DNA of 12,725 bases from the NCBI GenBank assembly GCA_030374735.1, contig JASCIV010000760.1, positions 1 to 12,725 of the forward strand, written 5' to 3'. The notes beneath the pieces were generated by a model. It made no database searches and had not been told where the DNA came from. It was given only the letters and a program-made list of their open reading frames with translations. This document shows, one piece after another, positions 1 to 6,911 of this stretch (the stretch's first letter is position 1; every line of letters begins with the position of its first letter). Made by a program: the position numbers and the translations under genes. Source of the DNA: Gracilaria caudata. Lineage: Eukaryota > Rhodophyta > Florideophyceae > Gracilariales > Gracilariaceae.

Positions 1-177
1 ATATGACTAACATTTTTCATTGGCCTTAAGTGAGTTAGTTAGTTTAGACATCTATTTTAGGCTAGTCAGTCAGTCACCGTTACGGCCCTGGGAAAAGCTC
101 GAAAGGTGTACAAAAACATGCAACTCCAAAATTTACTTCTTAGTAGTTAAGTATCCCATTGTATACAAAAAGCACAA

Positions 178-347
178 GGTTGTGGAAGATAATGAACTCG
201 AAAATCATTCAAAATCACAACAGGCATGATACGAAATCCACTCAATGGTAGAAACCGAATCCCACCAGACTAGCAATCACAAACTCGAAAACCATTCCTC
301 AACACAACAACGTGCATGCAAGGAGTCTTCACAATTCTTCCACAACC
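178..347. repeat. Imperfect direct repeats and a 12-base inverted repeat 3' of the peptide gene
   Basis: Positions 195-228 and 282-318 are imperfect direct copies, both beginning AACTCGAAAA, continuing CATTC and CACAACA, and ending GCATG. A perfect 12-base inverted repeat, GGTTGTGGAAGA at 178-189 and its complement at 336-347, brackets almost the whole region. All lie downstream of the peptide stop codon, so they may be in its 3' untranslated region. The rest of 1-376 shows no gene and no clear AATAAA for the minus strand. Confidence 0.4.
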
Positions 348-376
348 GATTGAATCCCAAGTTCCAAAAGGACAAT

Positions 377-505
377 TTACGGAGTCGGGGTGGCGGTGAG
401 CTTCTCGAAGATGTCGACAACATCCTCGAGGAGGTCACCAACCGGGTTGGCCATGGAGACGGCGGCGACGGCGGCGAAGATGGCAATAACGTAGGCGGTC
501 TTCAT
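377..505 (-). CDS. Small secreted peptide precursor (42 aa), unknown family
   Basis: The ATG at 505 opens a 42-residue precursor ending in TAA at 377. Residues 1-19 form a textbook signal peptide: Lys2, then a run of Ala, Val, Ile and Phe, then S-M-A at -3 to -1 before Asn20. The predicted mature part is only 23 residues, rich in Asp/Glu (five acidic, one Lys) with Leu, Val, Ile and Phe spaced as an amphipathic helix, ending in a Thr/Pro tail. There is no cysteine. The frame continues upstream, but its first codon is GTG and the extension would place the signal peptide internally. The ATG at 505 has A at -3. A TATA box lies 115 bases upstream, and the leader between has no other ATG and is rich in C and A. 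I do not recognise the family; an extracellular signal, defence peptide or wall-associated peptide are all possible. Confidence 0.6.
   Translation of the reverse strand: MKTAYVIAIFAAVAAVSMANPVGDLLEDVVDIFEKLTATPTP
398..436 (-). repeat. Near-palindrome inside the mature-peptide codons
   Basis: Two 17-base arms (436-420 and 414-398 on the minus strand) pair at 14 of 17 positions around a 5-base loop; the inner 11 bases have a single mismatch. The hairpin covers the codons for the Asp/Leu/Glu/Val helix of the mature peptide. As a result the opposite strand, read in one frame, encodes a very similar acidic Leu/Val stretch. It could reflect origin by a small inverted duplication, or form an RNA hairpin in the message. 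Confidence 0.5.
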
Positions 506-619
506 TGTTGTTGGGTGGGTGTTTGAGATGCTTAAGGCACTGAAGAAGTTTTGGAGTTGTTGAGGAAGGATTGGATTGCTGGTGACTGGGAATGATGAGG
601 ATGGAGCTGCTATTGCCTC

Positions 620-626
620 TTTTATA
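620..626 (-). promoter_or_regulatory. TATA box of the small peptide gene
   Basis: The minus strand reads TATAAAAG here, a full consensus TATA element. It would place the start of transcription near 590-598 and give a leader of about 90 bases free of upstream ATGs before the ATG at 505. Element, leader and signal-peptide ORF support each other. Confidence 0.6.
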
Positions 627-628
627 GT

Positions 629-648
629 CTTCACTCCGTAACGTGAAG
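629..648. promoter_or_regulatory. Dyad element just upstream of the TATA box
   Basis: CTTCAC (629-634) and GTGAAG (643-648) are perfect 6-base inverted arms separated by 8 bases, 3 bases upstream of the TATAAAAG block. The right arm overlaps an ACGT core (641-644) of the kind bound by bZIP factors. Position and symmetry suggest a regulator site for the peptide gene; this is inference, and a 6-base dyad can occur by chance. Confidence 0.25.
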
Positions 649-3012
649 TGCTAGTACTCGCATCAGACCGCTATCATGATGTGAATTTGTGGCCCTCTAG
701 GTGTACCTAACTGATGCTTGTCATTCTCGAAGCCCCTGTAGAGGGGCCACGGAAACTTGACAGCGTTCATCCTTGGCCATGAGTCGTATCCCATTTCTTT
801 CTTGTCTGAATGGGTCAATTGACCGTTGCGAAGCCCCGCCGAAAACACGCTCCTGCACTCGAACAGCTGGCGGTTGCAAGTATGTGCTGCAGGAGTCTAT
901 TTGATATCAGCTACTCCATTATGGAACTGACTAGAAAAACAAATACTTTTTGCTGGTACACCTAAAACCTATCGGAATGGCTATCCTTATACCTTTGTAA
1001 TTTCAATACCGCATCATATGCCCGGGTTTCAACAAACCACGGCCGCATCCCATATCAATTCTCTATATCCTTGCATATCCTTAGAAAGCAGTAACTGCTT
1101 CTTGCTTTGGAAAAAAGCTTGTTTTCGAGAAAGAGTAACTTGTTTCGTTGACAATCATATGAACTTTTTGAGAACTTTCCTATTGGAATCCTTGGCTTTT
1201 GAAAGCGTCAGTTAAGGCGCAATCCTGTCAAGGAGGTAGATTCAGTGTACCCATCTTCTGTGTTTTCTGCATGAGAGCAAAGGTTTCGCGTGAGTCGCAA
1301 CACGACCAAGATCAGCCGTCGTTTGGGCAAGGGTCTAAAAGTATTATTGAATTTCTTGAGAAGTTGTTCATCGCACGTCTATTTACGGAGTAGAGTTCTC
1401 AGAGAGGAAGAAATGTGTATTGAAGGTTAATATCTAATGAGGAAATCCTTCGAAAAGCTTCGATGTTCGGCATGTAACAGTTGCGAGAGAGTGGTTCAAG
1501 TACAAAGGTAGAGCCTTAGTCGTTTTGGCTCTCATCAGTCGGAATGGATTTTGCCTTGCTCATGTTGATCAGTCACCACTTCACAACAGTTTACAGCAAC
1601 TATTGCTGCCATTTGCTGGAAATAATACGGTAGTTCGATATTGCGGTTTGAAATCGCTTTCATTACGAACATAACGGACCCATTATGCTCCTACAGAGGC
1701 CTCGGGACATGTGTGAGCATCTGCCCTGACTTGCAGTCGCTATGTCGCCTCTTTCACTGGGAAGGGGGCGTGAGGTTGAATTGGTTCATGAGGATATGGG
1801 CGATGAGGGACAAGGCCATACAAAAGGGAGGAGGACAGTGTAGAGTAGGGGAAATCCAGAAGCCCTGGGTTTTTCTCGGGGCATCGAGTCAGGGCACTCT
1901 GAATTGCCATGGACATACCTGTTGGGGCGAGAAACGGCCCGAACAACAACCTCCATACTTCGTATGAAAAACGTAACATACTTGACAAGGCTCCCGGGTG
2001 TGGGAAAGATGATTTCACATCATCTCGACTGAAGACTAACGCACGAGGGTCATCACTCCGAATCGTTATCATACGTTAAAGACCGGGGCGAATAGAAGTT
2101 GAGTCATTCATCATGACAACCCCTGTTCACTGGGTGTTTTATGCAAGGCCGATTATGTTGGCTGCATGAGCTTGGGGAGCCGTCGTAGAATTATTCTTCA
2201 TGGTAGGATCCATTTTCTTTCCATCAAGATGGTTGTCACCAGTCATGGCTTCACGTTTTTCTTCTTCGTCAACGTGACCGATACTGTGTAGACTTCTAAT
2301 GATTGTTGAGTTCAAAGACCTCCAATATGTCCGCTCCAGTCATCTCAATACCACTTTTTAGCGTAATAGCTCGAGTACGGAGGCTCTCTTTGAAGCAGCT
2401 GGAGAACTTTACTTGTGAAGTGGTGGGAGCTACTCCTTATTGTGACCTGGGAGACTGTGAGGAGGTCTCTGGTACGCACCTTTCTCCGTGAGCACATCGA
2501 GGTGTCGGATTCTCTGGGCGGAGGCTTTAAGAACGAAGAAAACTATTGCAGACCATCCTCGTGACGATCATGGGCTCGGCTGGGACCTTGAGGTACGCTA
2601 GATGGGTTAGTGAAGTTGTCAAGAACAGGGGTTTAGACGAGTTAACGATAGATAATAGGAGCGGTTAGGATACAGAGCGGCAAGTTCCCAGAAAAACGCC
2701 AGTCTTAGTTGCAGGCCATTGTGACGCAAACCTAACACGGAAAACGATTGGAAGCTTTGCAAAACTGTCACATAGCACAATGCTCATAGCACATGAGAAC
2801 TTCTCATGGAGAAGGCGTCATTCATATGAGGGGGACGAGAATTGCCGACAGGTTTTGGCGTGGCAAATCTATCACCCAAGCCTTCCTATTTGAATCATCT
2901 TCGAGATGGTCTTATGGCATACGTCCGAATCAATCCCGACGACCAGGAGAGTGAGGAAGAACACTGCATCCTTGGAACGACACGAGTCTTCTAATTTCTT
3001 TGAATCAAGCGC
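649..3012. other. Gene-poor intergenic stretch, no recognisable gene
   Basis: This stretch of about 2.4 kb lies between the upstream side of the small peptide gene and the 3' end of the PRP5 gene. No open frame in it resembles a known family. The longest ATG-initiated frame, 2072-1740 on the minus strand (110 codons), has a weak start context and overlaps an opposing frame of similar length that starts with TTG. There is a short hairpin at 689-750 (11-base arm against 12, one bulge) and a small palindrome near 2800. I saw no tRNA, rRNA or clear transposon remnant. The 3' untranslated region of the helicase gene presumably occupies part of its right end. Confidence 0.5.
2792..2808. repeat. Perfect 17-base palindrome with 8-base arms
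   Basis: CATGAGAA and TTCTCATG flank a single central C. It lies about 200 bases beyond the stop of the helicase gene. A direct repeat CATAGCACA occurs just to its left (about 2771 and 2785). It could be a protein-binding dyad or a fragment of an old element; 8-base palindromes are also expected by chance every few tens of kilobases. Confidence 0.3.
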
Positions 3013-5964
3013 TTATACGACAGAGTACTTCGAATACTGATGGTCGGACGGTCTCGAAATTTCGGAAGCTTCTTCTAGCTTTTGTCTAATGTCACGTCTT
3101 GCCATCTTCACGGCTCTTCTTGTCGGCCCCTCTATCAAGAAATGTAACTTCCTCTCTCCAGGCGGCGGGTTTCTACCAGGAGGATAAAAGTTTCCTCTCG
3201 TTGTAATCACGCATCCAGTGAACTCTTCTACATCGTTCAAAGAGTTCTTTCTGGTGACTTGCCATCGAGCATGTTGCGGGTAGTCATTTATCTCCAATTC
3301 ACAGGCAAAGCGGGGTTCTGAGCTGCCATTGACCCCAACAAGCTCCTCCTCAGCATTCTCTGCATCGACATCCCGCAGCCCTGTATATCCGGGAGTATGT
3401 GACCTGTCACTAGAGGGCTTCAAGCCGGAGTGTACACCACTCTGCACAGAGGCGTTCGAGTTTCGTCGCTGTGCGCCTGCATTCTTCTTCCGGATGCTCA
3501 CGATCGACAACACGCGGGCTTTCGCGGTAGCCACGTGAGCACGACGCGCCTTCTCATCCAACTTTTTGGCGTCAGCAAATGCTTCGGCTTGCTTAACTGC
3601 TTTCATCAGGAGACTCTCTACTTCTTGAGAGTCCAACGGACGATTGGGTAATGAGGTTGATAGTGACGGGGCCAGAGATGCTCCGTTTTCCTTCTGAATG
3701 CCAGTAGCATTTACAGACTTATTAATGCGAACAATTCCGTCATCATAATCGTCGTTTTCATCATCGTCATCGTCGCCACTATCAGCTTCCCTTTTTCTTT
3801 CTTCAGCGTCATAGCCCTCGTCGTCATCAGGCCCGTACTGCACAGCTTGCATCTTCCGCCGGGCTTCCTGAGCAGCGTTGTACTCTTCGTTTTCATCAAA
3901 CTTAAACCCACGACCACCGTATCCAGAACTTGCTCCATACTTCACGATCCCGGATTTGCGCTTTGCTTCGAAACTCTCTACGAGAGCTCGCAATTTCTCT
4001 GGAACTGCTGCTTCTGCCGCTTCGTCACCAGCTTTTTGGGCAGCTTCCTCATCTCCAATAGGGGCGTCTTGCTCAGCGGCAGTTCTCGCGCTCAGAGACA
4101 AGGCCTTTGCCAAGTCTGCAGCATAAGCTTCCTGATCTGGGGTTATGAAAGTGTAGGCAGTGCCAGCTGCTCCGGCACGGCCTGTTCTACCCACACGGTG
4201 AACGTAGTCCTCGTAATGACTCGGAACATCAAAATTTACCACCAGAGTCAGATTCTTCACGTCCAAGCCCCTCGCAGCCACACTCGTCGCAACAAGGACT
4301 TTCACATCACCGTTTTTGAAATCAACTATAGTCGAGTCTCTGTCAGCTTGGTCCATACCGCCGTGCAACGAAAGGCATTTGTACCGAGCCTCTGATAGAT
4401 CTCGAAATATTCTGTCCGCATTATCTTGGCGATCAACGAAGACCAGCGTTGATCCCTTCTCATACCATGTTCCTAAGAGCTCCAGAAGGCGGAAGAACTT
4501 CGATTCCTCACTACGCACTTCAACATGTTGGTCGATAGTGGCAGCTGCGACCGAATTACCGCCGACCATGATTTCTACTGGCTGCTTCAATATCTTTCGG
4601 GCTAATCGTTCTACTTGTGCCGGGAATGTTGCAGAAAACATAACAGTTTGTCTGTCTGGGCGAATATTCTCCACTATACGTGTTAGTTGTGGTTCAAATC
4701 CCATGTCAAACATACGATCAGCCTCGTCCAAAACCACGAAGGTTACGCGAAGGAGATTGGTAATACGACCTCCATTCATCGCAAGAAGATCTATCATGCG
4801 CCCTGGTGTGCAAACAACCAGATCGGCCCCACGTTTGAGTTCTGCTATCTGATCTTTAACACCACTTCCCCCATACGCACAAACAGAACGAATGTCAGTA
4901 GCGGTCGAAAACTTCTTCGCATCACCATAGATTTGAATTGCTAATTCGCGAGTTGGAGCGATTATAAGAGCTGAGGGGCCTTCTCCTGGGAGAGACCTCT
5001 CTCTAAGAGCAATATGGCGGAAGATTGGTAGGAGGAAAGCAAGCGTCTTTCCAGATCCGGTGCGTGCGATTCCTATAACATCACGACCGCTCATAACACA
5101 TGGAATTGCTTGTGATTGGATACCGGTGGGTGTGTGAAAGTTGAGACGCTCCAGGACAAGCAGAATGGACGCAGACAAACCACACTGCGCCCATGCAGTT
5201 ACTGGACGAGGGCATCGTTTCCCACGAATCCTAATGTTTCCCAGTTTACGACGGAGAGCTGCAACCTGTGCATGCGTCATTTTCGAAATCTGAGGAACTT
5301 CGATGTACAGATTCTTCTGAAACGAAGGATAATCAATCTTTGAATGATCCACCTTCTCATAGACTTTTCGTTTTTGAGATCTGTTCGATTTCATAGGATT
5401 CTGCTTATCGTCCCCAGATTCGTCGGAATTGTCACTGTTGGTGTCTGCATCAGTCGTCAACCGGGGCCGTTTGACAATCATCTCTCTATCCATACTTTGC
5501 ATATAATTGTCCAAAGGATCGACGGCATCATCGGAATTTGCAGTTTTTTGGAGAAGGGATGCCGATGACTCCAGTTCGGAATCTTGCTCTGTCTCTCGGA
5601 GAAACAGTGGGCGTCGTTTACGTGTTCTTACGTGTCTGCTGTGATTGGCTGAGTTGGTATGATTGTGCGGACTATCCTGCTCTTCTTGCTCGTCATTGTT
5701 GAAAAAACTAGATCCCAAAGAGTTTAGAGAGCGATTTCGATCGTTACTTTCCAAATTAGAGATAGAAGGGACAATGATTCCACCAGCTCGCTGGCGACGC
5801 TTTTGAGACTTACCACGCTTGAAAGTAGAAAAGACTAAGGGAGTCTCATCTACTGGTTTGTTGACTGGAAGTTGGGGAGCCTCGGAAGATTCATGAATGG
5901 ACTCTGACGGCCTTGAGGCGCTGCCAAAACGAGAACGCCTGCGACGTCCACTGGGAGGCTGCAT
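3013..5964 (-). CDS. PRP5: Pre-mRNA-splicing ATP-dependent RNA helicase PRP5/DDX46
   Basis: This 983-residue DEAD-box protein is predicted to act in the nucleus, remodelling the U2 snRNP and proofreading branch-site pairing before prespliceosome assembly. The ATG at 5964 is the first ATG after an in-frame TGA at 6084-6082. The Arg/Ser/acidic N-terminal region holds D-P-L-D-N-Y-M (149-155), the U2-contact motif typical of Prp5. Core motifs: Q-motif glutamine 283, ARTGSGKT (300-307), PTRELA (337-342), TPGR (386-389), DEAD (413-416), SAT (444-446), ATSVAARGLD (559-568) and HRVGRTGR (589-596). An Asp-rich tract follows (about 730-743). The C-terminal KH-like end (about 885-983, with ELEIND and YPPG) matches DDX46 closely, as do the KIDYPSF and VPQISKMT segments before the core. 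The gene has no intron. One oddity is P-T-G-I-Q where the family usually has P-T-P-I-Q. It is divergent from the HINT gene. Confidence 0.95.
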   Translation of the reverse strand: MQPPSGRRRRSRFGSASRPSESIHESSEAPQLPVNKPVDETPLVFSTFKRGKSQKRRQRAGGIIVPSISNLESNDRNRSLNSLGSSFFNNDEQEEQDSPHNHTNSANHSRHVRTRKRRPLFLRETEQDSELESSASLLQKTANSDDAVDPLDNYMQSMDREMIVKRPRLTTDADTNSDNSDESGDDKQNPMKSNRSQKRKVYEKVDHSKIDYPSFQKNLYIEVPQISKMTHAQVAALRRKLGNIRIRGKRCPRPVTAWAQCGLSASILLVLERLNFHTPTGIQSQAIPCVMSGRDVIGIARTGSGKTLAFLLPIFRHIALRERSLPGEGPSALIIAPTRELAIQIYGDAKKFSTATDIRSVCAYGGSGVKDQIAELKRGADLVVCTPGRMIDLLAMNGGRITNLLRVTFVVLDEADRMFDMGFEPQLTRIVENIRPDRQTVMFSATFPAQVERLARKILKQPVEIMVGGNSVAAATIDQHVEVRSEESKFFRLLELLGTWYEKGSTLVFVDRQDNADRIFRDLSEARYKCLSLHGGMDQADRDSTIVDFKNGDVKVLVATSVAARGLDVKNLTLVVNFDVPSHYEDYVHRVGRTGRAGAAGTAYTFITPDQEAYAADLAKALSLSARTAAEQDAPIGDEEAAQKAGDEAAEAAVPEKLRALVESFEAKRKSGIVKYGASSGYGGRGFKFDENEEYNAAQEARRKMQAVQYGPDDDEGYDAEERKREADSGDDDDDENDDYDDGIVRINKSVNATGIQKENGASLAPSLSTSLPNRPLDSQEVESLLMKAVKQAEAFADAKKLDEKARRAHVATAKARVLSIVSIRKKNAGAQRRNSNASVQSGVHSGLKPSSDRSHTPGYTGLRDVDAENAEEELVGVNGSSEPRFACELEINDYPQHARWQVTRKNSLNDVEEFTGCVITTRGNFYPPGRNPPPGERKLHFLIEGPTRRAVKMARRDIRQKLEEASEISRPSDHQYSKYSVV

Positions 5965-6267
5965 CCGGCAGAATATGTCTTGCAATCTAGTGAACACGAC
6001 GGAAATTAAGCAAGAGGATGGGAATAGCCACTGGACATCAAAGAGTCCAAGAGCGAAACGAAACAAGGGAGTTCTATGGCATCATCTCTTCGTAGCGTTC
6101 GTTGCGTCGATCCAACCTGGACAGATCAACGACGACACTTTATCATAATTGATCTATTTCGTATTTTGCACACTCGAGATTCTGAAATCCCTGGCGATCT
6201 GCTTTTGGACGTGCTTGTGGACCTGTTTTGCACTCTGTCACAAGGCGGTGAAGGCTTGCAAGGCAAT
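5965..6267. promoter_or_regulatory. Shared intergenic region between divergent PRP5 and HINT genes
   Basis: Only 303 bases separate the two start codons, so both 5' untranslated regions and both promoters must fit here, as in a bidirectional promoter. I see no consensus TATA box for either gene; an A/T-rich patch lies at about 6138-6166. The window's ATG at 6076 would extend the HINT frame into this region, but its context is weak. Confidence 0.45.
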
Positions 6268-6771
6268 ATGGCTTTCATCAGCACCTGCGCAACGTTTTTG
6301 CGATTAAGAGCCCCAATTCACTTCGTAAGGGCGTCTTCTTGCACTGGCCTGAACAGAAATCGTTCTCGATTTGGACATTACGCGCGCATGATGGCGACAG
6401 AAACCGGAGTTGACCCACCAGTAGATTTCACGCAACCAACTATCTTCGACAAAATCATCTCCAAGGAAATTCCGGCCAAGATTGTGTATGAGGATGATCT
6501 AACTCTAGCCTTTCATGATGTCAATCCACAGAGCCCCGTCCATATTCTTGTAATCCCAAAGCAGCGCATACCTATGCTCTCAATGGCAAAGGAGAGTGAC
6601 AAGGAAGTGTTGGGTCACTTGATGCTTACCGCGGCAAAAGTCGCGGAACTGGAAAATCTCCAAGACGGTTATCGCATTCTCGTGAACAATGGAAAGAACG
6701 GTTTGCAGAGCGTGTACCACCTCCACCTTCACCTAATTGGTGGACGAAAGTTGAAGTGGGGTCCATTCTAA
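6268..6771 (+). CDS. HINT: HIT-family nucleotide hydrolase (HINT-like) with organelle leader
   Basis: This 167-residue protein belongs to the HINT branch of the histidine-triad superfamily, which hydrolyses phosphoramidate-linked nucleotides such as adenylated lysine. The HIT domain covers residues about 57-167. The triad is H151-L-H153-L-H155 in the HLHLHLIGG motif; His83, His92, Asn140 and Ser148 match other active-site positions. The ATG at 6268 has A at -3 and G at +4. Residues 1-40 contain no Asp or Glu, several Arg, and Ser/Phe, as in a mitochondrial or plastid presequence. The frame is open upstream to an ATG at 6076 with poor context and acidic leader sequence, which I reject. Met41/Met42 could start a short cytosolic form. 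The tail W-G-P-F departs from the usual W-P-P-G. It is divergent from PRP5 and convergent with the kinase gene. Confidence 0.88.
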   Translation: MAFISTCATFLRLRAPIHFVRASSCTGLNRNRSRFGHYARMMATETGVDPPVDFTQPTIFDKIISKEIPAKIVYEDDLTLAFHDVNPQSPVHILVIPKQRIPMLSMAKESDKEVLGHLMLTAAKVAELENLQDGYRILVNNGKNGLQSVYHLHLHLIGGRKLKWGPF

Positions 6772-6911
6772 AGCTCTTTTATACAGCCTGTTGTGCATTT
6801 ATGCAGTTTTTGTACAAGGTAAATCTAACCGGGTTTTGTAAGCCTGGCATCTGTGTTGCTCCGAGTTCTATCTACACTAACTGCGTATTCATGTCCTCGT
6901 TAACCGTATTG

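Noticed and set aside
245..526. 93-codon plus-strand ORF overlapping the small peptide gene
   Set aside because: It starts with ATG, but its coding-like acidic stretch is explained by the near-palindrome of the minus-strand gene; no promoter or signal supports it.
506..634. N-terminal extension of the small peptide
   Set aside because: It begins with GTG, spans the TATA box and would bury the signal peptide inside the chain.
1641..2072. Opposing frames of about 110 codons in the gene-poor stretch
   Set aside because: The plus-strand frame starts with TTG; the minus-strand one has an ATG in weak context. Neither resembles a known family, and codon content looks unselected.
4687..4710. tRNA-like GGTTCAAATCCC box
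   Set aside because: It lies within the helicase codons just beyond the DEAD motif, and no acceptor or anticodon stem surrounds it.
5965..6066. N-terminal extension of PRP5 with a hydrophobic leader
   Set aside because: It begins with TTG, not ATG, and an in-frame TGA lies just upstream at 6084-6082; the ATG at 5964 is the first usable start and gives a normal nuclear helicase N-terminus.
6777..6784. TATAAAAG on the minus strand between HINT and the kinase
   Set aside because: Transcription from it would run only into the antisense of HINT; no minus-strand gene begins there. Chance A/T-rich 3' sequence is likelier.
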